Shown one piece after another: positions 16,636 through 25,458 of a stretch of DNA of 64,000 nucleotides. The translations under genes and the position numbers were made by a program. The stretch comes from Pseudomonas sp. BCA17 (GTDB lineage Bacteria > Pseudomonadota > Gammaproteobacteria > Pseudomonadales > Pseudomonadaceae). Position 1 is the stretch's first letter, and the number at the start of each line of letters is the position of its first letter. Location: positions 310,001 through 374,000 of the forward strand of contig NZ_SGWI01000007.1 of NCBI RefSeq assembly GCF_004519405.1. The letters are read 5' to 3'. Under the pieces are notes generated by a model. It worked only from the letters and a program-made list of their open reading frames with translations, had not been told where the DNA came from and made no database searches.

Positions 16636-16651
16636 TGCAGGGAACTTGCCA
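16636..16651 (-). promoter_or_regulatory. Sigma-54-type promoter candidate for phaC1
   Basis: On the minus strand the sequence TGGCAAGTTCCCTGCA matches the -24/-12 consensus: the GG and GC dinucleotides are exactly 12 bases apart. It lies 116 bases upstream of the phaC1 ATG. A sigma-54-type phaC1 promoter has been described for other Pseudomonas PHA loci; use here is inferred. Confidence 0.6.
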
Positions 16652-16768
16652 GTTCCATTGGTTACCCGAGTTTAATTTTTTTCGCAAGCGGGCCAATCGT
16701 TGACCACGAGACAGGGCATTCAAGCAGATGAAATTAGAAAATGCTCTCTAAAGCACCGGAGGCCTGAG

Positions 16769-17146
16769 CTAGAGCATCAGCCGCACGACAGACTCACTGG
16801 GGTCGCGGGTTTTTCCGGCTGCCTTGAGCTCGGCGAGATAGTCGGCCCACAGCGCGTCCTGACGCACGGCCAACTGGTAGAGGTAGTCCCAGGTGAACAA
16901 TCCGCTGTCATGACCGTCGTCGAAGGTCAATTTCAGTGCGTATTGCCCGGCCGGTTCCACCTTGATCAAGCGCACGTTGAGTTTGCCGAATTGCAGGATG
17001 GGTTTGCCGTGACCCTGGACCTCCGCGGAAGGTGAGTGGGTACGCAGCAGTTCGGCGGGAAGTTGGTACACCTCGTCGAGCCCATAGGTGAGGCCGAGGG
17101 TGTTGGAGGTTTTGTGGAGATTTACAGCGGTGGGAAATTTCGACAT
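16769..17146 (-). CDS. DUF971 domain protein
   Basis: A 125-residue protein of the DUF971 family (the domain also found at the N-terminus of gamma-butyrobetaine hydroxylase), with the core LTYGLDEVYQLPAELLRTHSPSAEVQGHG and the conserved FDDGHDSGLFTWDYLYQL segment. Homologues are linked to iron-sulfur or hydroxylase functions but no role is proven for the free-standing form. The ATG at 17146 (MSKFPTAVNLHK) is the family start; 14 upstream codons are in frame but overlap the AAGCTTCAAGC repeat. This gene next to hslVU is common in Pseudomonas. Confidence 0.88.
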   Translation of the reverse strand: MSKFPTAVNLHKTSNTLGLTYGLDEVYQLPAELLRTHSPSAEVQGHGKPILQFGKLNVRLIKVEPAGQYALKLTFDDGHDSGLFTWDYLYQLAVRQDALWADYLAELKAAGKTRDPSESVVRLML

Positions 17147-17165
17147 TGGGGGAGACCTGGGCGGT

Positions 17166-17240
17166 AGGCTGCAAGCTTCAAGCTTCAAGCGGCAAGTTAA
17201 ATGCGATCAACTTGCCGCTTGTAGCTTACTGCTTACAACT
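17166..17240. repeat. AAGCTTCAAGC-type intergenic repeat
   Basis: Imperfect inverted repeat between the DUF971 gene and hslU: left arm GCAAGCTTCAAGCGGCAAGT, right arm ACTTGCCGCTTGTAGCTTAC. The same motif family recurs at 41526-41620 and 43070-43152. Confidence 0.75.
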
Positions 17241-17245
17241 TAGCC

Positions 17246-18583
17246 CTACAGAATGTAGCGCGACAAGTCTTCGTTCTGCGCCAGTTCGCCCAAGTGGCTG
17301 TTGACGTAGTCGGCGTCGATCTTGATCACTTCGCCATTCTGCGCACCGGCCAGGTCGCCAGCACTGAAGGACACTTCTTCCAGCAAGCGCTCCAGTAAGG
17401 TATGCAGGCGACGCGCACCGATGTTCTCGGTTTTCTCGTTGACCTGCCAGGCGATTTCGGCCAGGCGCTTGATGCCGTCCGGCTGGAACTCGATACCCAG
17501 GCCCTCGGTTTTCAGCAGCTCACGGTACTGCTCGGTGAGCGAGGCATGCGGTTCGCTGAGAATGCGCTCGAAGTCACCCGGCGTCAGTGCCTTGAGTTCC
17601 ACGCGAATCGGCAGGCGGCCTTGCAGCTCCGGCACCAGGTCGCTGGGCTTGCTCAGGTGGAAAGCACCGGAGGCGATAAACAGGATGTGGTCGGTCTTGA
17701 CCATACCCAGCTTGGTGTTCACGGTGCAGCCTTCGATCAGCGGCAGCAGGTCGCGTTGTACACCTTCGCGGGATACATCGACGCCGCCGGCGTTGCCGCG
17801 CTTGGCCACCTTATCGATCTCGTCGATAAACACGATACCGTGCTGCTCGACGGCTTCCAGGGCCTTGGCCTTGAGTTCTTCCTCATTCACCAGGCGCCCG
17901 GCTTCTTCATCGCGCACCAGTTTCAGGGCTTCCTTCACCTTGAGCTTGCGGCTTTTCTTCTTGCCCTTGCCCATGTTGGCGAACAGGTTCTGCAACTGGC
18001 TGGTCATTTCTTCCATGCCGGGCGGGGCGGAAATGTCGACGCCGGAAATCTCGGCGACTTCGATCTCGATTTCCTTGTCGTCCAGTTGGCCTTCACGCAG
18101 GCGCTTGCGGAACAGCTGGCGGGTGTTGGAGTCGGAGGCCGGTGCGGCGTCTTCGTTGAAGCCCATGCGTGCCGGTGGCAGCAGGGCGTCGAGGATGCGC
18201 TCTTCGGCGGCATCTTCGGCACGGTGGCTGACCTTGGTCATCTCCTGCTCGCGCAGCAGCTTCAAGGCAGCGTCGGCCAAATCACGGATGATCGACTCGA
18301 CGTCGCGGCCCACATAGCCCACTTCGGTGAATTTGGTGGCTTCGACCTTGATGAAGGGGGCATTGGCTAATTTGGCCAGGCGACGGGCAATCTCGGTTTT
18401 ACCGACGCCGGTCGGGCCGATCATCAGGATGTTCTTGGGCGTTACTTCAACGCGCAGTTCTTCGGGCAGTTGCATCCGGCGCCAGCGGTTACGCAGCGCA
18501 ATGGCAACGGCGCGCTTGGCATCGTCCTGGCCGATGATATGGCGGTTGAGTTCATGGACGATTTCGCGGGGAGTCATGGACAT
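17246..18583 (-). CDS. hslU: HslU, ATPase subunit of the HslVU protease
   Basis: A 445-residue AAA+ unfoldase that feeds substrates to the HslV peptidase. Walker A is GPTGVGKTEIARRLA (about residues 57-71), Walker B is IVFIDEIDKV, the pore motif GYVGRD is present and the C-terminal insertion tail EDLSRYIL reaches HslV. The ATG at 18583 (MSMTPREIVHELN) is the family start; an upstream in-frame start adds 21 unrelated residues. It is 37 bases downstream of hslV, so the two form the hslVU operon. Confidence 0.97.
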   Translation of the reverse strand: MSMTPREIVHELNRHIIGQDDAKRAVAIALRNRWRRMQLPEELRVEVTPKNILMIGPTGVGKTEIARRLAKLANAPFIKVEATKFTEVGYVGRDVESIIRDLADAALKLLREQEMTKVSHRAEDAAEERILDALLPPARMGFNEDAAPASDSNTRQLFRKRLREGQLDDKEIEIEVAEISGVDISAPPGMEEMTSQLQNLFANMGKGKKKSRKLKVKEALKLVRDEEAGRLVNEEELKAKALEAVEQHGIVFIDEIDKVAKRGNAGGVDVSREGVQRDLLPLIEGCTVNTKLGMVKTDHILFIASGAFHLSKPSDLVPELQGRLPIRVELKALTPGDFERILSEPHASLTEQYRELLKTEGLGIEFQPDGIKRLAEIAWQVNEKTENIGARRLHTLLERLLEEVSFSAGDLAGAQNGEVIKIDADYVNSHLGELAQNEDLSRYIL

Positions 18584-18620
18584 AGTGTTTGGCGGCCTCA
18601 AGCGCAAATAAGCCTGCGGC

Positions 18621-19151
18621 TTACTCGGCGAGGTCCTGCTCCTCAATGGTCTGGTTGTGGTTGGTGAACACGCAGATATCGCCGGCGATACCCAGGGCGG
18701 TTTCGACGATTTCCCGGGCCGACAGGTCGGTTTTCTTCAAGAGTGCGCTGGCTGCCGCCTGGGCATAGCCACCGCCGGAACCCATGGCGATCAGGCCATG
18801 TTCAGGTTCGACTACATCGCCGTTACCGGTGATGATCAGGGAAGCATCTTTGTTGGCAACGGCCAGCATGGCTTCCAGACGGCTGAGGGAGCGGTCGGTG
18901 CGCCATTCTTTGGCGAGTTCGACAGCGGCGCGTACGAGGTGGCCCTGGTGTTTTTCCAACTGCCCCTCGAAACGTTCGAAGAGGGTGAAGGCGTCGGCGG
19001 TAGCGCCGGCAAAGCCTGCGAGAACCTGGCCGTGGTACAGGCGACGGACCTTTTTGGCGTTGCCTTTCATCACGGTGTTGCCAAGGGAAACCTGGCCGTC
19101 GCCGCCCATGACGACTTTGCCGTGGCGACGTACTGAAACGATGGTGGTCAA
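18621..19151 (-). CDS. hslV: HslV, peptidase subunit of the HslVU protease
   Basis: A 176-residue N-terminal threonine peptidase of the proteasome-beta family. The mature protein begins TTIVSVRRHGKVVMGGDGQ, so the catalytic Thr1 directly follows the initiator. The codon before Thr1 is TTG at 19151; using it gives the standard 176 residues, while a GTG five codons upstream would leave a five-residue extension blocking Thr1. GGAG lies 12 bases ahead of the TTG. A heat-shock-type promoter is seen upstream. hslU follows. Confidence 0.95.
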   Translation of the reverse strand: MTTIVSVRRHGKVVMGGDGQVSLGNTVMKGNAKKVRRLYHGQVLAGFAGATADAFTLFERFEGQLEKHQGHLVRAAVELAKEWRTDRSLSRLEAMLAVANKDASLIITGNGDVVEPEHGLIAMGSGGGYAQAAASALLKKTDLSAREIVETALGIAGDICVFTNHNQTIEEQDLAE

Positions 19152-19198
19152 GGGGAGAGTCTCCACGCAGCGGGGCGAAAATGCCCTGATGGAAACTC

Positions 19199-19226
19199 AT
19201 ATGGGGGTGACGAGGGGGATTTCAAC
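19199..19226 (-). promoter_or_regulatory. Sigma-32 (heat-shock) promoter of hslVU
   Basis: On the minus strand GTTGAAA (19226-19220), a 13-base spacer and CCCCATAT (19206-19199) closely match the sigma-32 consensus CTTGAAA-N(11-16)-CCCCATnT. It lies about 48 bases upstream of the hslV start. hslVU is a heat-shock operon in other proteobacteria. Confidence 0.78.
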
Positions 19227-19296
19227 CGTAGGGGGACGTGGCGGACGAGTGGCGTTTATCGGTCTTACGCATTTGCGAGAACACCACGAAACCAAA

Positions 19297-19384
19297 TGTG
19301 GGAGAGGGCGTGCCCCCGATAGCGGTATGTCAGTCAATGCAATCTTGGCTGACCCACTGCTATCGGGGGCAAGCCCCTCCCACA
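19297..19384. repeat. REPIN, GTGGGAG type, between hslV and the SPOR gene
   Basis: Inverted REP pair: TGTGGGAGAGGGCGTGCCCC on the left and GGGGCAAGCCCCTCCCACA on the right, with inner arms CGATAGCGG / CTGCTATCG around a short AT-richer middle. It lies upstream of hslV and downstream of the SPOR gene on the minus strand. Confidence 0.85.
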
Positions 19385-19406
19385 GGTTGATCGGCGTTGA
19401 GCCTGA

Positions 19407-20108
19407 TCAGCGGCTCTGGCGTTGTTGTAACAACAGGTTGCTAAACCCGGCGCCGGCCAATTGCTTTTGCGCAACGGTCAGCTGCTCACGGTTGCTGAAT
19501 GGGCCTACCAGCACGCGATACCAAGTCGCATCCTTCACCGTGCCGGATTCCACCGTCACCGCCTGGCCCAACAGAATGATCTGTGCGCGTACGCGGTCCG
19601 CATCTGCCTGTTTCGGGAACGAGCCCGCTTGCAGGAAGAACTTGGTCACCGGCGCTGCCTTGGTGGTTGCTACCGGTGGCGGCGGGGGCGGGGTGATACC
19701 CGCCAACGCGGCCTGGGCGCGCGCCGTGTCGATCTTCGCCGCTTCCGCAGGCGTGACCGGTGTGGTCGGCACTTGTGGCGTCGGCAGGGTTTTCTCCGGC
19801 ACGGCGTCGGGCGGCACGATCACTTCCGATTCCGGCAGCAGCGTGTAGAAGTCGTACTTAGGCTTCACCGGTACGGTCGGGCTCGGCGCAGTCTTGTTGG
19901 CTTCGGCTATTTTCGTGGCCTTCTGCTGCTCTTGCTTGACGCGTTTTACGTCATCGCCTTTGCCCGGCTCCAGCTTCATCAGGATCACCACAAACGCGCC
20001 GACCGCCAGGCCGATGGCCATCCACAGCCAGCCCGGAATCGGTTTCTTCGCCGGAGCCTGGTAGCGGCTGGCGCCGCGCTTGGGTGCAGGTTTTTTCTTG
20101 GCAGCCAA
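19407..20108 (-). CDS. SPOR-domain membrane protein (FtsN-like)
   Basis: A 233-residue bitopic inner membrane protein. The cytoplasmic tail is basic (AAKKKPAPKRGASRYQAPAKK), one transmembrane segment follows (IPGWLWMAIGLAVGAFVVILM, about 24-43), then a long proline-rich periplasmic linker with a PPPPPP run and a C-terminal SPOR peptidoglycan-binding domain (VTKFFLQAGSFPKQADADRVRAQ, about 160-230). This is the FtsN layout and it may help cell division. The start is TTG at 20108, one base after the argS stop; the frame continues into argS but only from the TTG do the residues match this family. It is co-transcribed with argS. Confidence 0.86.
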   Translation of the reverse strand: MAAKKKPAPKRGASRYQAPAKKPIPGWLWMAIGLAVGAFVVILMKLEPGKGDDVKRVKQEQQKATKIAEANKTAPSPTVPVKPKYDFYTLLPESEVIVPPDAVPEKTLPTPQVPTTPVTPAEAAKIDTARAQAALAGITPPPPPPVATTKAAPVTKFFLQAGSFPKQADADRVRAQIILLGQAVTVESGTVKDATWYRVLVGPFSNREQLTVAQKQLAGAGFSNLLLQQRQSR

Positions 20109-20109
20109 C

Positions 20110-21846
20110 TTACATACGCTCCAGAGTTTCCAGGCCCAAGAGTTCCAGGCCTTGCTTGAGGGTCCGTCCAGCCAGTGCGGCGAGGCGCAGGCGACTGTGC
20201 TTTTGAGCTTCGTCGTCGGCGGTGAGGATCGGGCAATTCTCGTAGAAGCTGGAGAACAGACCGGCGACTTCGTACAGGTAAGTGCAAAGGATGTGTGGTG
20301 TGCCTTTTTCGCCAACGCTGTTCAGCACTTCACCGAATTGCGCGAGCTTGGCCGCCAGTTCCTGTTCCTGCGGCGCGACGAGCACGATCTGGCCTTCGAC
20401 TTCGCTGAAGTCCTTGCCCAGCTTGCGAAACACGCCGGCCACGCGAGTGTAGGCATACAGCAGGTAGGGCGCGGTGTTGCCTTCGAAGTTGAGCATCAGG
20501 TCGAAGTTGAAGCTGTAGTCGCTGGTGCGGTGCTTGGACAGGTCGGCGTACTTCACCGCGCCAATGCCGACCACGCGGGCGATGTTGCGCAGGTCGGCTT
20601 CGGCCAGTTCCGGGTTCTTTTCTTTCACCAGATTGTAGGCACGTTCCTGGGCTTCGGTCAGCAGGTCGATCAGCTTCACGGTGCCGCCGTCACGGGTCTT
20701 GAATGGACGGCCATCGGCGCCGTTCATGGTGCCGAAGCCCATGTGCTCCATTTCCATCGGGTGAGTCACGAACCCGGCCTTGCGTGCCACGGCGAAGACT
20801 TGCTGGAAGTGCAGGGCCTGACGCTGGTCGACGAAGTACAGCGCGCGGTCAGCCTTGAGCTTGCCGCTGCGGTAGCGCACGGCGGCCAGGTCGGTGGTGG
20901 CGTAGAGGTAGCCGCCATCGGCCTTGACGATGATCACCGGCAGCGGCTCGCCCTCGGCGTTTTTGAACTCGTCGAGGAACACGCATTGGGCGCCGTTGCT
21001 CTCGACCAGCATGCCTGCGGCCTTCAAATCGTTGACGACGTTGATCAAGTCATCGTTGTAGGCACTTTCGCCCATCACGTCGGCCATGGTCAGCTTGACG
21101 TTGAGCAGTTCGTAGATCTTCTGGCAGTGCGACAGCGAGATGTCCTTGAACCTGGTCCACAGTGCCAGGCATTCGGCGTCACCGGCTTGCAGTTTGACCA
21201 CCAGGCCGCGGGCGCGGTCGGCGAACGCTTCGGACTCGTCGAAACGCTTCTTGGCAGCCCGGTAGAAGTTCTCCAGGTCCGACAGCTCGTCGCTGGTGAT
21301 CGGGTTTTCCTGCAGGTAGGCCATCAGCATGCCGAACTGGGTACCCCAGTCACCGACGTGGTTCTGACGAATCACCTCATCGCCGAGAAACTCCAGGACG
21401 CGGGCTACGCCGTCGCCAATGATGGTCGAGCGCAAGTGGCCGACGTGCATCTCTTTGGCCAGGTTGGGGGCCGACAGGTCGACCACGGTGCGCTGTGCCG
21501 GGCCGGCCTTGCGCGCGCCCACGTGAGCATCGGCCAGTGCCGCGTCGAGACGATTGGCCAGGGCCTGCGTGTTCTGGAAGAAGTTGATGAAGCCAGGGCC
21601 CGCGATTTCAGCCTTGGTGACACTCTCGTCGGCAGGCAGCGCGGCGATGATTTTTTCCGCCAGGTCGCGCGGCTTCATGCCCGCAGGCTTGGACAGCATC
21701 ATCGCGATGTTGCTGGCGAAGTCGCCGTGGGTCTTGTCGCGGGTGTTCTCCACCTGGATCGCCGGCGTCAGGCCTTCAGGCAACACACCTTCGTCGACGA
21801 GTTGGGTGAGGGCTTGTTGGATCAGCTGGCGAATGGTGTCTTTCAT
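20110..21846 (-). CDS. argS: Arginyl-tRNA synthetase
   Basis: A 578-residue class I aminoacyl-tRNA synthetase charging tRNA-Arg. The HIGH motif appears as HVGH in SAPNLAKEMHVGHLRSTIIGD; the N-terminal tRNA-binding domain (MKDTIRQLIQQALTQLVDEG) and the C-terminal anticodon-binding domain (YARVAGVFRKLG and onwards, ending LELLGLETLERM) are intact. I took the ATG at 21846, since the 67 in-frame residues upstream are unlike ArgRS. It is followed one base later by the SPOR gene. Confidence 0.97.
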   Translation of the reverse strand: MKDTIRQLIQQALTQLVDEGVLPEGLTPAIQVENTRDKTHGDFASNIAMMLSKPAGMKPRDLAEKIIAALPADESVTKAEIAGPGFINFFQNTQALANRLDAALADAHVGARKAGPAQRTVVDLSAPNLAKEMHVGHLRSTIIGDGVARVLEFLGDEVIRQNHVGDWGTQFGMLMAYLQENPITSDELSDLENFYRAAKKRFDESEAFADRARGLVVKLQAGDAECLALWTRFKDISLSHCQKIYELLNVKLTMADVMGESAYNDDLINVVNDLKAAGMLVESNGAQCVFLDEFKNAEGEPLPVIIVKADGGYLYATTDLAAVRYRSGKLKADRALYFVDQRQALHFQQVFAVARKAGFVTHPMEMEHMGFGTMNGADGRPFKTRDGGTVKLIDLLTEAQERAYNLVKEKNPELAEADLRNIARVVGIGAVKYADLSKHRTSDYSFNFDLMLNFEGNTAPYLLYAYTRVAGVFRKLGKDFSEVEGQIVLVAPQEQELAAKLAQFGEVLNSVGEKGTPHILCTYLYEVAGLFSSFYENCPILTADDEAQKHSRLRLAALAGRTLKQGLELLGLETLERM

Positions 21847-21973
21847 GGTGTTCTCTTTCGACCGCAAGCGGCGGCGCGCGAAGCGCAGGTGGAAAAACTG
21901 GGCATTATCCGTGGCGAGGGCGGGCTTGCCAACCTTCGAAGGTCCTTCACGGACGATTAACCTGTGGGGGGAT

Positions 21974-24193
21974 TCAGTACAAATCGACCGGATCCACATC
22001 CAGCGACCATCGCACCTGCCGGCCACTGGGCATTTGCTCCAGGGCAAGCAACCAGTTGCTTAACAGCCGATGCAATGGTGCGCGTGACGTTGCCTGCAAG
22101 AGTAGCTGAGCGCGATAGCGTCCGGCACGGCGTTCCATGGGCGCAGGCACCGGGCCGAGCAATTCGATGCCAGTCAGACCCAGTTCGCCCAATAAACGTT
22201 CGGCAACGCTGCACGCTTCATCCAGAAAACCTTCGGCCTGGCCCGGCTTGTGTGCTTCAGCTCGCAGCAGCGCCAGATGGGCGAACGGCGGCAGGCCCGC
22301 GGCGCGGCGTTCGCTGAGCGCTTGTTCGGCAAAGGCAAAGTAACCTTGTTCCGTCAGTTGAATCAGCAGCGGATGGTCGGCCAAGTGTGTCTGGATAATC
22401 ACCTTGCCGGGCTCTTCGGCGCGCCCGGCCCGGCCTGCGACTTGTACGATCAGCTGCGCCATACGCTCACTGGCGCGGAAGTCGCCGGAAAACAAGCCGC
22501 CATCGGCGTCCAGGATCGACACCAGGGTCACCCTTGGAAAGTGATGCCCCTTGGCGAGCATCTGGGTGCCGATCAGGATGCACGGCTGGCCCTTCTGGAT
22601 GGTAGCGAACAGCTGGTTCATGGCGTCTTTGCGCGACGTGCTGTCGCGGTCGACCCGCAGCACCGGGTAGTCCGGGAACAGAATCCCCAGACGCTCTTCG
22701 GCGCGCTCGGTGCCGGCGCCTACCGGCCGCAGGTCCACCTTGCCGCACTGTGGGCAGTGGCGCGGCACCCGCTCTACGTGGCCGCAGTGGTGGCAGCGCA
22801 GCTCGCCGTAGCGCTGGTGCACGGTCATGCGCGCGTCGCAGCGCTCGCACTCGGACATCCAGCCGCAATCGTGGCACAGCAGCGTCGGCGCAAAACCGCG
22901 GCGGTTGAGAAATACCAACACCTGCTGGCCGGCGGCAAGTGTCTGGCCGATGGCTTGTTGCATCGGCCCGGAAATACCGCTGTCCAGCGGCCGGCTTTTT
23001 ACGTCCAGGCGCAGGAAACGTGGTTGTTTGGCGCCACCGGCACGCTCGTTGAGGCGCAGGAGGCCGTAACGGCCGGTGTAGGCGTTGTGCAGGCTCTCCA
23101 GAGAGGGCGTGGCTGAGCCCAGCACAATGGGAATGTCTTCCTGGCGCGCCCGCACCAGCGCCAAGTCGCGCGCGTGATAGCGCAAGCCTTCCTGCTGTTT
23201 ATAGGAGCCGTCATGCTCCTCGTCGATGATGATCAGCCCAGGGTTCTTCATTGGGGTGAACAGCGCCGAGCGGGTGCCGATAATGATGTCGGCCTCGCCG
23301 TCACGCGCAGCCAGCCACGCCTCCAGGCGCTCACGATCATTGACCGCCGAATGCACGAGGGCGATGCGGGCGTTGAAGCGCTGTTCGAAACGCGCCAGGG
23401 TTTGCGGGCCGAGGTTGATCTCGGGGATCAATACCAAAGCTTGCTTGCCGGCTTGCAGGGTTTCGCGGATCAACTGCAAATAGACTTCGGTCTTGCCGCT
23501 CCCCGTGACACCGGCCAGCAGGAACGCGTGGAAGCTGTCGAAGCCTGCACGAATGGCTTCATAAGCCGCCCGTTGCTCGGCGTTCAGCGGCAGTTCGGGC
23601 TGGGCCAGCCAGTGTTCATGGCGTGGGTCGGGGGCGTGCTTGCGGATTTCCACTTGTACCAGCCCCTTGGCCAGCAGCAAATCCAGGCTGTCCTTGCTCA
23701 GCATCAGTTTGCTTAATAGCTGATGGGCGACGCCATGAGGATGCTGGGCCAGCGTGGCCAAGGCTTCACGCTGGCGCGGCGCGCGGGCGATGCGCGGGTC
23801 GTCGAGGCCTGCGCCGGGGGCTATCGACCAGAAGCGCTCCTGGCGCGCCTCCGCCAGTTCGCCTTGGCGCAGCAACACTGGCAGCGCCCAACTCAAGGTA
23901 TCGCCGAGGCTGTGCTGGTAGTACTGGGCGGTCCACAGGCACAGCTTGAACAGTGCGGGCGGCAGTGGTGGTGTGGCATCGAGGATGGCCAGGGCCGGCT
24001 TGAGCTTTTCGGCGGGCACTTCGCTGTGGTCGGTGACCTCCACCAGGATCCCGATCATCTCCCGACGCCCAAACGGCACACGCACGCGCATGCCGGGCTG
24101 CAACTGCGCACGCAGCACACCGGCCGGGGCCCGGTAGTCGAACAGGCGGCGCAGGGGCGAGGGCAGGGCTAGGCGCAAAATGGCGTCGGGCAC
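21974..24193 (-). CDS. priA: PriA, primosomal replication restart helicase
   Basis: A 739-residue superfamily 2 helicase that reloads the replisome at stalled forks. It shows the N-terminal 3'-DNA-binding domain, Walker A GVTGSGKTEVY, the DEEH box (IIIDEEHDGSYKQQ), and the zinc-binding block with paired CxxC motifs (CHDCG, CERC, CHHCG, CPQCG). Length and motif order match PriA of Pseudomonas. It is divergent from rpmE. The gap to argS (127 bases) holds no clear terminator. Confidence 0.97.
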   Translation of the reverse strand: MPDAILRLALPSPLRRLFDYRAPAGVLRAQLQPGMRVRVPFGRREMIGILVEVTDHSEVPAEKLKPALAILDATPPLPPALFKLCLWTAQYYQHSLGDTLSWALPVLLRQGELAEARQERFWSIAPGAGLDDPRIARAPRQREALATLAQHPHGVAHQLLSKLMLSKDSLDLLLAKGLVQVEIRKHAPDPRHEHWLAQPELPLNAEQRAAYEAIRAGFDSFHAFLLAGVTGSGKTEVYLQLIRETLQAGKQALVLIPEINLGPQTLARFEQRFNARIALVHSAVNDRERLEAWLAARDGEADIIIGTRSALFTPMKNPGLIIIDEEHDGSYKQQEGLRYHARDLALVRARQEDIPIVLGSATPSLESLHNAYTGRYGLLRLNERAGGAKQPRFLRLDVKSRPLDSGISGPMQQAIGQTLAAGQQVLVFLNRRGFAPTLLCHDCGWMSECERCDARMTVHQRYGELRCHHCGHVERVPRHCPQCGKVDLRPVGAGTERAEERLGILFPDYPVLRVDRDSTSRKDAMNQLFATIQKGQPCILIGTQMLAKGHHFPRVTLVSILDADGGLFSGDFRASERMAQLIVQVAGRAGRAEEPGKVIIQTHLADHPLLIQLTEQGYFAFAEQALSERRAAGLPPFAHLALLRAEAHKPGQAEGFLDEACSVAERLLGELGLTGIELLGPVPAPMERRAGRYRAQLLLQATSRAPLHRLLSNWLLALEQMPSGRQVRWSLDVDPVDLY

Positions 24194-24312
24194 GCGGAGG
24201 GTCTCATCTGAAGGCAGGCGGTGGCGCAGGGGCGCGAGCCTAGCAGACGGGGAAGGGCTTGGGGTAGCTGATGCTTTTCTGATGAAAGGGAGGTTTGTGC
24301 CCTAAGCGTCGC

Positions 24313-24340
24313 TTGCACGATTTAAAAGCTCTGGTACAAT
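24313..24340 (+). promoter_or_regulatory. Sigma-70 promoter of rpmE
   Basis: TTGCAC (24313-24318), a 16-base spacer and TACAAT (24335-24340) form a good housekeeping promoter about 70 bases before the rpmE ATG. The 5' leader contains the small hairpin CGACA-ATAG-TGTCG (24366-24379), which could take part in L31 autoregulation (inference). Confidence 0.72.
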
Positions 24341-24409
24341 CCGCGGCCTAATTACGTGCGGTATTCGACAATAGTGTCGAGTGGCGGCACGCTAGCCCGA
24401 GGAAGTGCC

Positions 24410-24628
24410 ATGAAAGCCGATATCCATCCAGCGTACGAAACCATCGAAGTCACCTGCAGCTGCGGCAACAAGTTCGAAACCCGTTCGAACCTGTGCAAGC
24501 CACTGGGTACTGACGTATGCAACGAGTGCCACCCGTTCTACACCGGTAAGCAGAAGACTCTGGACACCGGCGGCCGTGTACAGCGCTTCGCAGATCGCTT
24601 TGGTGCTTTCGGTGCCAAAAAGGCCTAA
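24410..24628 (+). CDS. rpmE: 50S ribosomal protein L31 (zinc-binding type)
   Basis: A 72-residue ribosomal protein L31 beginning MKADIHPAYETIEVTCSC. It has the cysteine set of the zinc-containing form (CSC and CNEC), so it is the paralogue normally used under zinc-replete conditions. The ATG at 24410 follows GAGGAAG. Translation may be followed by a terminator at 24673-24702, which lies inside the start of the next gene. Confidence 0.97.
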   Translation: MKADIHPAYETIEVTCSCGNKFETRSNLCKPLGTDVCNECHPFYTGKQKTLDTGGRVQRFADRFGAFGAKKA

Positions 24629-24663
24629 GGCCGATCAACTTGGGAGGCCGTTACGGTTTCTCC

Positions 24664-25458
24664 ATGCTGATGAAAAAGGCGTCCCTTGTGGGCGCCTTTT
24701 TTGTGCCCGGGATTTGGCTCTGCGCCGCACAGGCCGAGGCTTATTGTCCGGCGCCGGCGTCCGTGACGCAGGTCGAAGTACGGCGTGTGGTGGATGGCGA
24801 CACGGTACGCCTCAAGGATGGTCGCAGTGTGCGCATGATCGGCATCAACACGCCGGAGACCGGTAAAAAAGGTCGCACGGACGAACCTTTTGCCATTGCG
24901 GCCCGCCAGCGCCTGCAGGCATTGGTGACGGCCAGTGGCGGGCGAGTCGGCCTGGTGGTGGGGCGCGAGGGCAAAGACCATTATGGACGGACCCTGGCTC
25001 ACCTCTACGGTACTGATGGCGAGAACCTGGAAGCGCAGTTGCTGGCCGAGGGGCTCGGATTTCAAGTCGGTGTGGCACCCAATAACGCTCTGGTCGCTTG
25101 TCAGCAAACCGCCGAAGACGTCGCTCGCCGCGCTCGGCTGGGCCTATGGCGACAATCACCTGTGCAATCCGTAGCGCAACTCTCGCGGTCCGGTTTTGCC
25201 CTGGTCAGCGGCCAGGTGAGAAAGGTTGAGCGCAATCGCGGTGGCATCTGGATTGAATTGCAGGGTGCGCTGGTATTACGTATTGCGCCTGAGCACGCCA
25301 GTCAATTCGACAGTGCCCTGCTCAATGGTCTGCAAGGCCGGGTCATCGAGGCGCGGGGGTGGGTGCAGGATCGCTCGAGGCGTGGCGGGGTGAAAAGCAG
25401 CCAAGTACGTTGGCTTCTACCATTGACTGATCCCAGCATGCTCAAATTGACGTCTTGA
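24664..25458 (+). CDS. Secreted staphylococcal nuclease-like (thermonuclease) protein
   Basis: A 264-residue protein with a signal peptide (MLMKKASLVGAFFVPGIWL, cleavage after AEA) and an SNase domain (about 40-170). The nuclease motifs are visible: VVDGDTVRLKDG, the arginine-containing MIGINTPE, and GREGKDHYGRTLAHLYG with the second arginine. The C-terminal 90 residues (SGFALVSGQVRKVERNRGG) resemble a small OB-like domain. It probably degrades nucleic acids in the periplasm or outside. Frames further upstream are open but only the ATG at 24664 gives a signal peptide. The rpmE terminator falls within its first codons, so expression depends on read-through or an undetected promoter. Confidence 0.83.
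   Translation: MLMKKASLVGAFFVPGIWLCAAQAEAYCPAPASVTQVEVRRVVDGDTVRLKDGRSVRMIGINTPETGKKGRTDEPFAIAARQRLQALVTASGGRVGLVVGREGKDHYGRTLAHLYGTDGENLEAQLLAEGLGFQVGVAPNNALVACQQTAEDVARRARLGLWRQSPVQSVAQLSRSGFALVSGQVRKVERNRGGIWIELQGALVLRIAPEHASQFDSALLNGLQGRVIEARGWVQDRSRRGGVKSSQVRWLLPLTDPSMLKLTS
24673..24702 (+). terminator. rpmE terminator embedded in the nuclease signal-peptide codons
   Basis: The stem AAAAAGGCG(T)CCC / GGGCGCCTTTTT with loop TTGT is followed by a T6 tract. It lies 45 bases after the rpmE stop and inside codons 4-13 of the nuclease gene starting at 24664, so the same bases serve as a terminator and as signal-peptide codons. Confidence 0.75.

Noticed and set aside
20080..21960. Long plus-strand open frame over argS
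   Set aside because: It mirrors argS codon structure (histidine/valine/glutamine-rich) and has no start signal.
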